The position numbers and the translations under genes are program-made. From Bacteroidales bacterium (GTDB taxonomy: Bacteria > Bacteroidota > Bacteroidia > Bacteroidales > UBA932), in NCBI GenBank assembly GCA_017400135.1, contig JAFPVJ010000018.1, positions 1-39,672 of the forward strand: DNA of 39,672 bases. Direction: 5' to 3'. Shown here piece by piece: positions 1 to 7,237 of this stretch. Under the pieces are notes generated by a model. The model was not told the origin of the DNA. It made no database searches and was given only the letters and a program-made list of their open reading frames with translations. How positions within the stretch are numbered: the first letter of the stretch is position 1; each line of letters begins with the position of its first letter.

Positions 1-441
1 AAACACCGCCACAAACAGGGGACAAAACTCAGAAAACGACCGCGTCGTCTCGACCATGGACTGCGAGACACCCACGGCGAGCGCATCGATGCTGGTCGCC
101 ACGCCGCTCAGCACGACGTTGCGGAAACCGTCCAGGCGGACCGACTCCGCCGCGCACCGGCCCCGCAGCGCGCGAATCCCCTCGAGCAGCATATCGCCGC
201 CCACATACAGGAGCAGCAGGAAGCCGATCCAGTGCGAGATCCTCTCGATGAAGCCGACGAAGAAATTGCCGAACTCCCAGCCCAGGAACAGCAACCCCGC
301 CTGGATCACGGCGAAAGCCAGCGCAATGCCGCCCAGCGTCTTCCAGGTCATGCGCCGAAGCGTCACCCCCGAGCAGAGCGTGCAAGCGAAACAATCCGCG
401 CAGAGCGAAATAGCAATCAGGATGGCCTCCCAGATACCCAT
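1..441 (-). CDS. mntP: Putative manganese efflux pump MntP, 3' part cut off by window edge
   Basis: An open frame of 147 codons begins at the ATG at 441 and runs without a stop to base 1, so the C-terminus (about 40 residues, judging from the usual length near 190) lies outside the window. The protein is strongly hydrophobic with several membrane spans. It has the two internally repeated Asp motifs of the MntP/DUF204 family: one in the first helix (SLCADCFAC, Asp16) and a second near residue 120 (ATSIDALAVGVS). MntP exports Mn2+ across the cytoplasmic membrane. The first motif has extra cysteines where many homologues have Met/Ala/Ser. The gene follows recR after a 6-base gap and looks like the tail of the gmk-to-recR run. 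Family assignment is fairly secure; the metal specificity is inferred from the family. Confidence 0.82.
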   Translation of the reverse strand, partial: MGIWEAILIAISLCADCFACTLCSGVTLRRMTWKTLGGIALAFAVIQAGLLFLGWEFGNFFVGFIERISHWIGFLLLLYVGGDMLLEGIRALRGRCAAESVRLDGFRNVVLSGVATSIDALAVGVSQSMVETTRSFSEFCPLFVAVF

Positions 442-447
442 AAAGGA

Positions 448-1125
448 CTATGGCTTAAACAGTTGCCTATTGACGATCGACCGCCCCAGCGTCAACGCAT
501 CGGCATACTCCAGGTCGTCCCCGAAGCCCAGGCCGCGCGCCAGCGTGGACACTTTCACGCCCAGGGGCTGAATCTGCCGGTAGATATAGAACGAAGTCGT
601 CTCCCCTTCCACGTCGCCGCTCAGCGCCAGGATCACCTCCACCGGAGGCTCTGAAGGAACCCGCGGTCCGTCCATCCCGTGCCTGGCCACCTCGGAGGTC
701 TCTCCCTCCGCGACCAGACGTTCCAGACGCTCCACCAGCTGCCGGATGGTCAGGTCGGAAGGCCCCACCCCGCCAATCGGCGAAATGATGCCCCCCAGCA
801 CGTGGTATACGCCGTTGTACTGGCCCGTGGCCTCGATGCTCATCACGTCCCGCACGCTTTCCACCACGCAGATCAGGTGGTGGTCCCGGCGCGTGTCGGA
901 GCAGATCGAGCAAACCTCGTCGTCCGAGAGCATCATGCACTCCCGGCAATATTTCACCTCATCCGCCAGGCGGTCGATGGCCTGCGTGAAATGATGCACG
1001 TTCTCCTTCGGCTGCTTCAGCAGATGCAGGGCCAGCCGCAGCGCGCTGCGGGAGCCCACGCCCGGAAGCGATCCGATCGCCTCGACGGCGTTTTCCAGGA
1101 GCCGGGAAGGATATTTCTCATTCAT
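448..1125 (-). CDS. recR: Recombination mediator protein RecR
   Basis: RecR works with RecO (and RecF) to load RecA on gapped single-stranded DNA. The 225-residue product has an N-terminal helix-hairpin-helix (IGSLPGVGSRSALRLA, residues 17-32), a four-cysteine zinc finger (Cys60, Cys63, Cys72, Cys75) and a Toprim domain from about residue 84 that includes the segment VILALSGDVEGE. The length is slightly above the usual 200-205. I chose the ATG at 1125 because MNEKYPSRLLENAVEAIGSLPGVG is the normal RecR beginning; the frame is open further upstream, but that extension lies inside the preceding kinase gene in another frame. The start overlaps the kinase stop by 8 bases, so the two are probably translationally coupled. 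Confidence 0.96.
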   Translation of the reverse strand: MNEKYPSRLLENAVEAIGSLPGVGSRSALRLALHLLKQPKENVHHFTQAIDRLADEVKYCRECMMLSDDEVCSICSDTRRDHHLICVVESVRDVMSIEATGQYNGVYHVLGGIISPIGGVGPSDLTIRQLVERLERLVAEGETSEVARHGMDGPRVPSEPPVEVILALSGDVEGETTSFYIYRQIQPLGVKVSTLARGLGFGDDLEYADALTLGRSIVNRQLFKP

Positions 1126-1936
1126 AATGATAACGGACCAGACTGTCAATGATATCGTCCTGGAAACCGGAAATGCGGATGCCGTACCCGGCCGCCACCG
1201 GCTCGAACAGGTCCCGCGCCGCCTTGCCGAAACCGCCGACCACCCCGACGGGATAGCGGGCGACGTCGTACTGCAGCAGGCAGCGTTCGCAGAAAGCCTT
1301 GAAATTGGCGATGACCAGATCGTGCGCATACCCCGGTTCCCCCGCGCGAGCCAGGATCCAGGGTGCGAAAGACCCCAGATAAGCGGCCGGCGTCGGGCTC
1401 TGGTACACCTCGCGCACCACCGTCAGGTAATCCACCTGGAACGCGGCGGCGAACTCGTCCGACAACGCCTGCGGCACCAATCCCTTGAGGAAATCGGACA
1501 TGAAAAGGCGGCCCAGCGCCGCTCCCCCGCCCTCATCGCCGAGGATGAAACCCGAAGAATGGACGTTCGTCACGATCCTTTCCCCATCGAAGAAACAACT
1601 GTTGGAGCCCGTCCCCAGGATGGCCGCGATGCCCGGCGCATGTCCGCAGACGGCCCGGGCGGCCGCCAGCAGGTCGGAGGCGCATTCCACCTTGGCCCCG
1701 GGGAACAGGGACGACACTTCGTCTTCCAGCATCCCGGCGGCATAGAAATGCACCCGCTCCAGCTTCTCGCCCGACGGATTCAGCTCAGCGACGGCCTGTG
1801 CGATGCGTTCCTCGACGGTCGCCCGTGCAATCGTGGCGACGTTGACGCCGCCGGTACGGGCCTTCGTGACCCGTCCCTGCGCATCGATCGCCCGCCACCG
1901 CGTGCTGGTCGCTCCCGCTTCCGCAATCAGGATCAT
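1118..1936 (-). CDS. BadF/BadG/BcrA/BcrD-type ATPase, N-acetylglucosamine kinase-like
   Basis: This 272-residue protein belongs to the ASKHA superfamily of sugar kinases and ATPases. The N-terminal phosphate-1 loop (AEAGATSTRW, residues 5-14), the second phosphate motif (GTGSNS, 108-113) and the segment LGDEGGGAALG (from 132) are typical of the N-acetylglucosamine kinase group of the BadF family. Such enzymes phosphorylate amino sugars in the cytoplasm, for example during cell-wall recycling. Proteins of this type next to recR and FKBP genes in Bacteroidales are usually annotated only as BadF-type ATPase, so the substrate is inferred. The gene starts 3 bases after the FKBP stop and overlaps recR by 8 bases. 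Confidence 0.85.
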   Translation of the reverse strand: MILIAEAGATSTRWRAIDAQGRVTKARTGGVNVATIARATVEERIAQAVAELNPSGEKLERVHFYAAGMLEDEVSSLFPGAKVECASDLLAAARAVCGHAPGIAAILGTGSNSCFFDGERIVTNVHSSGFILGDEGGGAALGRLFMSDFLKGLVPQALSDEFAAAFQVDYLTVVREVYQSPTPAAYLGSFAPWILARAGEPGYAHDLVIANFKAFCERCLLQYDVARYPVGVVGGFGKAARDLFEPVAAGYGIRISGFQDDIIDSLVRYHYE

Positions 1937-1939
1937 AGA

Positions 1940-2545
1940 CTACAGGACGGCCAGAAGTTCGACGACGAAAGTCAGCGCCGCGCAGGGCGGGATGGCGCCG
2001 TGGGCGCCCGCCTCACCGTACGCGAGCTGGTAAGGGATGTACAACTCCCACTTGGAACCCTCGGGCATCAGCTGGAGCGCTTCGGTCCAGCCGGCGATGA
2101 CCTGGTTGACCCCGAAAACGGCGGGCTCGCCCCGCTGGTAGGAGCTGTCGAAGATGCGTCCGTCTACGAACTTGCCCTCGTAGTGGCAGCGGACCTTGCT
2201 CGCGGGACCCGGCGTCTTGCCGAATCCGGCTTTCAGGATCTTGTACTGCAGGCCGCTCGGGAGGACCTTGACGCCTTCGCGGGTCGCGTTGACCTTGAGG
2301 AAGGCCTCTCCCTCCTCCTTCATCTTGCCGGCGATTTCCGCCGCCTCGACGGCCTGGCGTTTCTCCAAATCCTTGAAAAAAGCGTCCAGGGCCTGGCCGG
2401 CTTCCTCGATCGAAAGGGCGGGCTTGGCTCCTGTCATCATCGCTTCCAGTCCGGAGCGGAAATCATCGAAATCCAGCCGGGTCACGCCCGACTGCTGAAG
2501 GTTGTGGGCAATGCTCATTCCGAGCGCATAACTGATCTTATCCAT
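1940..2545 (-). CDS. FKBP-type peptidyl-prolyl cis-trans isomerase
   Basis: This 201-residue protein catalyses cis-trans isomerisation of proline peptide bonds. The N-terminal half (MDKISYALGMSIAHNLQQSG onward, to about residue 95) is the helical dimerisation domain of FkpA/FklB/Mip-type proteins. The C-terminal half is an FKBP domain, with the active-site stretches VDGRIFDSSY, GWTEALQLMPEGSKWELYIP, LAYGEAG and IPPCAALTFVVELL. There is no signal peptide or lipobox, so it is probably cytoplasmic, like FklB. The gene lies 18 bases after the DUF4230 membrane protein and 3 bases before the sugar kinase. Confidence 0.94.
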   Translation of the reverse strand: MDKISYALGMSIAHNLQQSGVTRLDFDDFRSGLEAMMTGAKPALSIEEAGQALDAFFKDLEKRQAVEAAEIAGKMKEEGEAFLKVNATREGVKVLPSGLQYKILKAGFGKTPGPASKVRCHYEGKFVDGRIFDSSYQRGEPAVFGVNQVIAGWTEALQLMPEGSKWELYIPYQLAYGEAGAHGAIPPCAALTFVVELLAVL

Positions 2546-2563
2546 ATTCTAAACAAAATATTA

Positions 2564-3208
2564 TCACAATTTTTCTCCCGCCGGCAACGGCAGCGAATGC
2601 GGGACTACGACCACTTCCTTGTAGCCGAAAGAGCGCAGCAGGCGGTCCAGTTGTTTCCCGGCGGATTCGGCCGCCTTGTCCAGCAGGCCGGCCGCCAGTG
2701 CATCCCGCCGGATCGCCTCTTTGGCGCGGGACTCGATGGCCACGACCTCCTCGTGCGACCAGCGTCCGTCCTCGACGAATATCTCATAGTCCGACGGATT
2801 GAGGATGATCTCGAACAACTCCGGTTCCGGCAGGCGGACCATGACGGTATCCCCCTGCATCGAGAAAGCGTCCTCGGAGAGTTTCGAGAGATCGATGCCG
2901 GCACGGGCCTTGCCGTGCGAGATGATGCAGATCTCATCGTCCGGAAGCGGAATGCTACGGGTAAAGGCTCCCGCGGTCCGGGGCTTGGAAGCCGTCAGGA
3001 CCACCTCATCATAGTAGCTGGCCGTCACGAAAGAAGCCATCGCCTGGACCTGCGTCACGATCGTCTGCGTGTCCTGGGCCTTCAACCCGCGACGCGACAT
3101 GCCGCCCCCGCGGAGACTTCCCACCACCTGAAGCACCAGCAGGATGCCCAGGACGACCAGGATGAGCTCAGCGGCCCGGATCAGCAAGCGGAAGGACTTC
3201 TCATTCAT
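2564..3208 (-). CDS. DUF4230 protein with N-terminal membrane anchor
   Basis: The 214-residue product has one N-terminal transmembrane helix (about residues 8-28, LLIRAAELILVVLGILLVLQ) and a soluble domain that I assign to DUF4230 from its overall look: a strand-rich N-terminal half (ASYYDEVVLTA, EICIISHGKARAGIDLSKL, DTVMVRLPEPELFEIILNPSDYEIF), then a long amphipathic helical region and a short C-terminal strand (LLRSFGYKEVVVVPHS). DUF4230 has no known function. Its start overlaps the stop of the lipoprotein gene 3205-3771 in an ATGA arrangement. The two proteins share plan and motifs (RSFGYKEVVV against RSLGYEDISI; AGIDLSKL against AGVDMTAY), so they look like diverged paralogues. Family call moderate, function unknown. 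Confidence 0.72.
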   Translation of the reverse strand: MNEKSFRLLIRAAELILVVLGILLVLQVVGSLRGGGMSRRGLKAQDTQTIVTQVQAMASFVTASYYDEVVLTASKPRTAGAFTRSIPLPDDEICIISHGKARAGIDLSKLSEDAFSMQGDTVMVRLPEPELFEIILNPSDYEIFVEDGRWSHEEVVAIESRAKEAIRRDALAAGLLDKAAESAGKQLDRLLRSFGYKEVVVVPHSLPLPAGEKL

Positions 3209-3771
3209 AGCGAATCGAAATAAATGCTGATGTCCTCATAGCCCAGGGAACGGAGCAGGGAATCAAAGAATGTTAGCGCGTTCTGCCGGGCGTCCCGGAT
3301 GATACCCATCTTGGGCACATCCAGCAGGATGGCTTCCTCGCCCTGCTTCAGCAGGCGCCCCCGCTCTTCGGCGCTGAATTCGGCCCGGAGGCCCGTCACG
3401 CGGCTGTATACCTGACGGATCTCCTCCACGGGAATGTTGACCGACAGGACCTTGGGGGCCGGCAATATCAGGATGATGGACTTCTGTCCCCTGTCAATGA
3501 CCGTCTTATCAGGATTGTACGCCGTCATGTCCACTCCCGCTTTAAGATAGGCGTTGCAGCAGAAAAGGATCTTCCGCTCACCGATCTTCCAGGGGACCAC
3601 GTCATCGGCCTTGATCACCTTGGAGACCGTGTACTCGCAGGTGACCAGTTCACCGGCGGCACTTAGTTCCCGCAGGGTTTCCTCGGTCGTACGGGGACGC
3701 GGGCCGCAGGATGCCGTCAGCAGCATCCCGGCCAGAAAGCTCACGATCACTATGGTCCGGAACAGGCGCAT
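3205..3771 (-). CDS. DUF4230 lipoprotein
   Basis: The 188-residue product begins with a signal peptide ending in a lipobox (GMLLTASC, Cys22) and so is a predicted lipoprotein. The rest matches the layout of its downstream neighbour: strands around residues 40-90 (VTCEYTVSKVIKA, KILFCCNAYLKAGVDMTAY), the segment SIILILPAPKVLSVNIPVEEI, and a helical C-terminal part ending SLLRSLGYEDISIYF. I chose the ATG at 3771 because it gives a clean lipoprotein signal and shares one base with the preceding stop codon (TGATG); the longer open frame has no plausible signal. Function unknown. Two DUF4230 proteins, one lipid-anchored and one membrane-anchored, encoded in tandem suggest that they act together at the envelope. 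Confidence 0.72.
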   Translation of the reverse strand: MRLFRTIVIVSFLAGMLLTASCGPRPRTTEETLRELSAAGELVTCEYTVSKVIKADDVVPWKIGERKILFCCNAYLKAGVDMTAYNPDKTVIDRGQKSIILILPAPKVLSVNIPVEEIRQVYSRVTGLRAEFSAEERGRLLKQGEEAILLDVPKMGIIRDARQNALTFFDSLLRSLGYEDISIYFDSL

Positions 3772-4085
3772 CAGTCTTCCTTGAGAGTGGTCATATGGCT
3801 GACAGGTAGCGAGAAGAGCAGGCCCTGGGCGCCGGACGCGGGTCCGCATTCCTTGTACACGGCCTTCATGATGGCGTCCTTGACCTCCTTCAGGGCCAGG
3901 ATCATCACGATCTCCTTGTCGGGCTGGACCGTGATGTTGAAAAACTCTTCGGACTCGGGATTGGCCGTCCCGCGGGCGCGGACGATGGTGCCGCCCTTCG
4001 CTCCGGCGGCACGGGCCGCTTCCATCACGTTCTGGGAAAAACCTGCGTTCACGACGCAGAGCAGCAATTCGTGTTGACTGTCCAT
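3771..4085 (-). CDS. PII-family regulatory protein (104 aa)
   Basis: The product is a short GlnB-fold protein. The segment GAKGGTIVRARGTANPESEEFF (residues 28-49) is the region leading into the T-loop, and DKEIVMILALKEVKDAIMKAV (56-76) is the second strand-helix unit typical of PII proteins encoded beside DUF1538 membrane proteins. It lacks the classical Tyr51 uridylylation segment of GlnB. PII proteins bind ATP/ADP and 2-oxoglutarate or other ligands and control transporters or enzymes. The gene begins 1 base after the neighbouring PII-like gene ends, and both follow the DUF1538 gene, so its target is probably that membrane protein. This is inference from context. Confidence 0.82.
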   Translation of the reverse strand: MDSQHELLLCVVNAGFSQNVMEAARAAGAKGGTIVRARGTANPESEEFFNITVQPDKEIVMILALKEVKDAIMKAVYKECGPASGAQGLLFSLPVSHMTTLKED

Positions 4086-4086
4086 A

Positions 4087-4458
4087 TTATGCTTCCTCCT
4101 TGACGGTTCGTTTGTCGTTGCTTAAAAAACCATAGACCAGGGTGCCGATCACGCTCGAGAGCGGGACGGTATAGGCAATCCCCTTGTAATCCTTTCCTTT
4201 CTTGAAGGTCTCGTCGAGCAGCTCGATCAGATCGCCGACCTGATCCTCGCGCACGACGCTGACGATCATGGACTTCGGGCGCTCCGTCAGGCCCAGGTAG
4301 TTGAGAATCAGGTGCGTGGTTCCCTTGGCCGCGGTCGTCAGTTGCAGATTGGCCTGATGGGACTGGATGAGACTGGAAAAGTAAGCGACTTTCTTGTTGT
4401 GGACGACGGCAAAAAGCAGCTCCAGCTTCATCGGGGCTATGTTTCTACTCTCTTCCAT
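4087..4458 (-). CDS. PII-like regulatory protein (123 aa)
   Basis: This is a second small protein that appears to have the GlnB fold: strand KLELLFAVVHNK, helix KVAYFSSLIQSHQ, strand ANLQLTTAAKGTTHLILNYLG, strand KSMIVSVVREDQVGDLIELLDETF, and the tail GKDYKGIAYTVPLSSVIGTLVYGFLS. The last segment resembles the C-terminal strand of PII proteins found with DUF1538 genes. I take the ATG at 4458, 1 base after the DUF1538 stop; an internal Met at 4431 is an alternative. The earlier part of the open frame overlaps the DUF1538 coding region and is rejected. It could form hetero-oligomers with the 104-residue PII protein that follows. The family call rests on sequence pattern and neighbourhood. Confidence 0.72.
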   Translation of the reverse strand: MEESRNIAPMKLELLFAVVHNKKVAYFSSLIQSHQANLQLTTAAKGTTHLILNYLGLTERPKSMIVSVVREDQVGDLIELLDETFKKGKDYKGIAYTVPLSSVIGTLVYGFLSNDKRTVKEEA

Positions 4459-4459
4459 A

Positions 4460-6016
4460 CTACTCGAAATAAATGATTTGATCATCCGCGGCGGCCAGGA
4501 TGCGGCGCATCGCGGCATTGTCACGGTAACGGACACTGAGCACGGACTTGAAGCCGAGGCACTGGATGGTGATCAACGGGGTCATGGCGACCATCGCCAC
4601 CACGCCGAAAGCGAAATCCAGCACGGCCGGCTCGCCCTGCAGGGACACGCAGGAACCGATGACGAGCGGCAGGATGAAACTCGAGGTCAGCGGACCGCTG
4701 GCCACGCCGCCGGAGTCAAAGGCGATCGCCGTGTACAGTCTCGGCACGAAGAAGGAGAGTCCCAGCGACAGCAGATACCCGGGCACCAGGTAGTACAGCA
4801 CCGAGAATCCATAGTACACCCGCAGGACGGACAGACCGATGGAAACACCCACACCGAGGGAAAGGGCGACCATCATCTCCGTCTTGCCGACCTCTCCGCC
4901 CGTGATCTCCTCAACCTGGTTGTTGAGCACATGGACGGCCGGCTCGGCGAGCACGACCACCATGCCCAGCAGGAAAGCGAAGCCGATCAGCAGCGCCGGA
5001 CTCTGACCGGCCAGTTGGAGGCCGATCTTGTAGCCGATCGGCATGAAAGCCATCGAAACGGCCACCAGGAACAAGACCAGGCCGATGAAAGTGTACAGGA
5101 TGCCGAAGAGGATCTGGCCGATCTTCGACATCGGGAGTTTCAGGACCAGCGCCTGCAGGATGAAGAACACGGACACTACCAGCAACAGGGAGCGGCCGAC
5201 TTCCATCATCGTATGGCCGAACAGGGTGCCGGCTCCCCCGGCAAGCACCGTATCCATCGAATAGTCCGGAACGGTATAGGACAGATCGCCCTGGGCCAGC
5301 ATCGAAAGGGCCAGGACCGCCACGATGGGACCGACGGAACAAAGGGCGATCAAGCCGAAACTGTTCTCATTGGCCCCCCGGCCACCCACCGTAAGGGCGA
5401 TGCCCACGCCCAGCGCCATGATGAAAGGCACCGTGATCGGGCCCGTCGTCACACCGCCCGAGTCGAAGGACATTGGAAGGAAAGAGCCCTTGCCGCTCTG
5501 GATCAGCAGCGCCGCCAGGCAGAACAGGACCATATAGCAGAAGAGCAGAATGCCCGTCAGGTCCAGGTGGAAGACGATCTTGAGGACCGCCAGCAGGAGG
5601 AACAGGCCTACGCCCACGCCGACCGTCACGATCAGGAGCGTCCCGTTCATCACGGCGCTGACCTGACCGGCCAGGACCGAAAGATCCGGCTCGGCCACGG
5701 TGATCAGCAGTCCCATCACGAACGCGATGCTCAGCAGGATGCCCAGTTTCCGGGATTTGGTCAGTCCCTCGCCGATGTACTGTCCCATCGGGGTCATCGC
5801 CATGTCGGCGCCCAGGTTGAACAGGCCGATGCCCAGGATGAGCAGGACTTCCGCCCCGGCGAACACGGTCAGTTCGTGGGCCGAGATGTCGACCCAGGGC
5901 GTGACGGACAGGATGAAAACCAGCAGGCTGACCGGCACGACCGAGAGAAGGGCCTCTTTCAGCTTCTCCCGCAACGATTTCCACAGGTCGTATGCGACGG
6001 GGTTGTTCTTCGCCAT
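4460..6016 (-). CDS. DUF1538 multi-pass membrane protein, putative transporter
   Basis: The 518-residue product is almost entirely hydrophobic, with about 12-14 predicted membrane helices, and matches the DUF1538 family. It is an internal duplication: the first half carries AEPDLSVLAGQV and FDSGGVTTGPITVPFI, and the second half carries AEPAVHVLNNQV and FDSGGVASGPLTSSFI. The repeated polar FDSGGVxxGP motifs inside membrane segments look like a substrate- or ion-binding site made from two inverted or parallel halves. The substrate is unknown. The gene is followed within 1 base by two PII-like genes, a typical arrangement for a PII-controlled transporter (compare AmtB-GlnK). It lies 19 bases after nadD. 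Confidence 0.85.
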   Translation of the reverse strand: MAKNNPVAYDLWKSLREKLKEALLSVVPVSLLVFILSVTPWVDISAHELTVFAGAEVLLILGIGLFNLGADMAMTPMGQYIGEGLTKSRKLGILLSIAFVMGLLITVAEPDLSVLAGQVSAVMNGTLLIVTVGVGVGLFLLLAVLKIVFHLDLTGILLFCYMVLFCLAALLIQSGKGSFLPMSFDSGGVTTGPITVPFIMALGVGIALTVGGRGANENSFGLIALCSVGPIVAVLALSMLAQGDLSYTVPDYSMDTVLAGGAGTLFGHTMMEVGRSLLLVVSVFFILQALVLKLPMSKIGQILFGILYTFIGLVLFLVAVSMAFMPIGYKIGLQLAGQSPALLIGFAFLLGMVVVLAEPAVHVLNNQVEEITGGEVGKTEMMVALSLGVGVSIGLSVLRVYYGFSVLYYLVPGYLLSLGLSFFVPRLYTAIAFDSGGVASGPLTSSFILPLVIGSCVSLQGEPAVLDFAFGVVAMVAMTPLITIQCLGFKSVLSVRYRDNAAMRRILAAADDQIIYFE

Positions 6017-6035
6017 TGTTACTGTTTATTCTATT

Positions 6036-6593
6036 CTACATCAGCCAGTTACCGACATCTTCTCCGCGTGCGATCGCTTCCCGGACCTGCGTCGAGGAGA
6101 TATCCACCAACGGACAGTCCAGCAGCGTGATGCGATAGGAGGGGTCCTCCTCCAGCAGTTCCGCCCGCAGCGCCTCACTGTCAAAACCCGAGCGGGGGTA
6201 GACGGCCACGCCGTATTCTCTCAGGATGCGGCCGTAATCTTTCCAGCGGCGGATGACGGCCAGGTTGTCACCCCCGATGACGAGGGTGAAGGTATTGCCG
6301 GGCTCCTGCCGCCGGAACGTATCCAGGGTGCGGATCGTATAGCTGGGCGGCGGCATGCGCAGCTCGATGTCGTCCAGCCATACACGCAGCTCCGGGTGAC
6401 GGCGGAGGGCTTCCAGCGCCGCCAGGTAGCGTTCCTTGCCCGTACGGGCCGCCTCCGCCTCCTTCAGGGGATTCTGCGGGGAAACGACCAGGTAGGTCCA
6501 GTCCGCGCCCTCCCACGCGGACAAGGTCCGCATGATGGCCAAATGCCCGGTGTGCAGGGGGTTGAACGAACCCGAGTAGACCGCGATCCTCAT
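6036..6593 (-). CDS. nadD: Nicotinate-nucleotide adenylyltransferase NadD
   Basis: NadD makes deamido-NAD from nicotinate mononucleotide and ATP in NAD biosynthesis. The 185-residue product has the nucleotidyltransferase signature GSFNPLHTGH (residues 8-17, with the two His), the central strand VIGGDNL and the C-terminal motif ISSTQVREAI. Length is normal for the family. The ATG at 6593 overlaps the gmk stop codon (ATGA), which is the common gmk-nadD order in Bacteroidetes and points to coupled translation. Confidence 0.95.
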   Translation of the reverse strand: MRIAVYSGSFNPLHTGHLAIMRTLSAWEGADWTYLVVSPQNPLKEAEAARTGKERYLAALEALRRHPELRVWLDDIELRMPPPSYTIRTLDTFRRQEPGNTFTLVIGGDNLAVIRRWKDYGRILREYGVAVYPRSGFDSEALRAELLEEDPSYRITLLDCPLVDISSTQVREAIARGEDVGNWLM

Positions 6594-7162
6594 GCCTTCT
6601 CCAGGAATTCGTCCACCACTCGTTCCGCTTCCGCGAAAGTCTGCTCCAGCACGTCGTTGACCAGGTCGTAGTCAAACTTGCCGGCGGCGAACGCCAGCTC
6701 GGACTCGGCCTTGGCGACGCGCTCCTCGATCGCTTCCGGACTGTCCGTCCCGCGCTTGACGAGGCGCTCGCGGAGCACTTCCACGGACGGAGCCTGGATC
6801 AGGATCGAAAGGGCCTGGTCCCCGAAATACTTCTTCAGGTTGACGCCGCCCTTGACATCCACGTCGAAAACGATGACGTGGCCCTTGGCCCAGATGCGTT
6901 CCACCTCGGACTTGAGCGTGCCGTAGAACTTATCCTTGTAGACCTCCTCATACTCGACGAAGGCATCCTTCCGGATCCGGTACTTGAACTGGCGCGGCGT
7001 CAGGAAATAGTATTCCACGCCGTTCTGTTCAGTCCCGCGCGGGGCGCGCGAGGTGGCGGAAACGGAGAATTCGAACTCGGGATGCAGCCCGAGCAGATGG
7101 TTCACGACCGTGCTCTTGCCAGAGCCGGAAGGGGCGGAAAAAATGATGACTTTGTTGGACAT
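6590..7162 (-). CDS. gmk: Guanylate kinase
   Basis: Gmk phosphorylates GMP to GDP with ATP. The 190-residue product has the P-loop APSGSGKST (residues 10-18), the GMP-binding segments SRAPRGTEQNGVEYYFL and VEYEEVYKDKFYGT, the Walker-B-like VIVFDVDVKGG and the lid region LVKRGTDSPEAIEERV. I start at the ATG at 7162; a TTG three codons further upstream would be in frame but is unlikely. It is the first gene of the leftward run, with a TAAATTTG -7 box 18 bases upstream giving a very short leader. Confidence 0.96.
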   Translation of the reverse strand: MSNKVIIFSAPSGSGKSTVVNHLLGLHPEFEFSVSATSRAPRGTEQNGVEYYFLTPRQFKYRIRKDAFVEYEEVYKDKFYGTLKSEVERIWAKGHVIVFDVDVKGGVNLKKYFGDQALSILIQAPSVEVLRERLVKRGTDSPEAIEERVAKAESELAFAAGKFDYDLVNDVLEQTFAEAERVVDEFLEKA

Positions 7163-7179
7163 ATTTTTCAATAATTGTA

Positions 7180-7187
7180 CAAATTTA
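7180..7187 (-). promoter_or_regulatory. -7 box for the gmk-to-mntP run
   Basis: The minus strand reads TAAATTTG here, an exact fit to the Bacteroidetes -7 consensus TAnnTTTG. I see no TTG at the usual 17-23 base spacing upstream. Transcription would begin about 11 bases before the gmk ATG. It sits 2 bases from the rightward fba box. Confidence 0.55.
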
Positions 7188-7189
7188 GT

Positions 7190-7197
7190 TATTTTTG
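7190..7197 (+). promoter_or_regulatory. -7 box for fba
   Basis: TATTTTTG fits the Bacteroidetes -7 consensus TAnnTTTG exactly. No well-spaced -33 TTG is visible. The expected start near 7204 leaves a leader of about 34 AT-rich bases before the fba ATG at 7238, without a Shine-Dalgarno sequence, as is normal in this phylum. Confidence 0.55.
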
Positions 7198-7237
7198 CAA
7201 ACCTTCCGAGTTAGTAGGTAATTTAAATCTATAAATT

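Noticed and set aside
7198-7237. Possible riboswitch before fba
   Set aside because: The leader is only about 34 bases, AT-rich and without stable stems.
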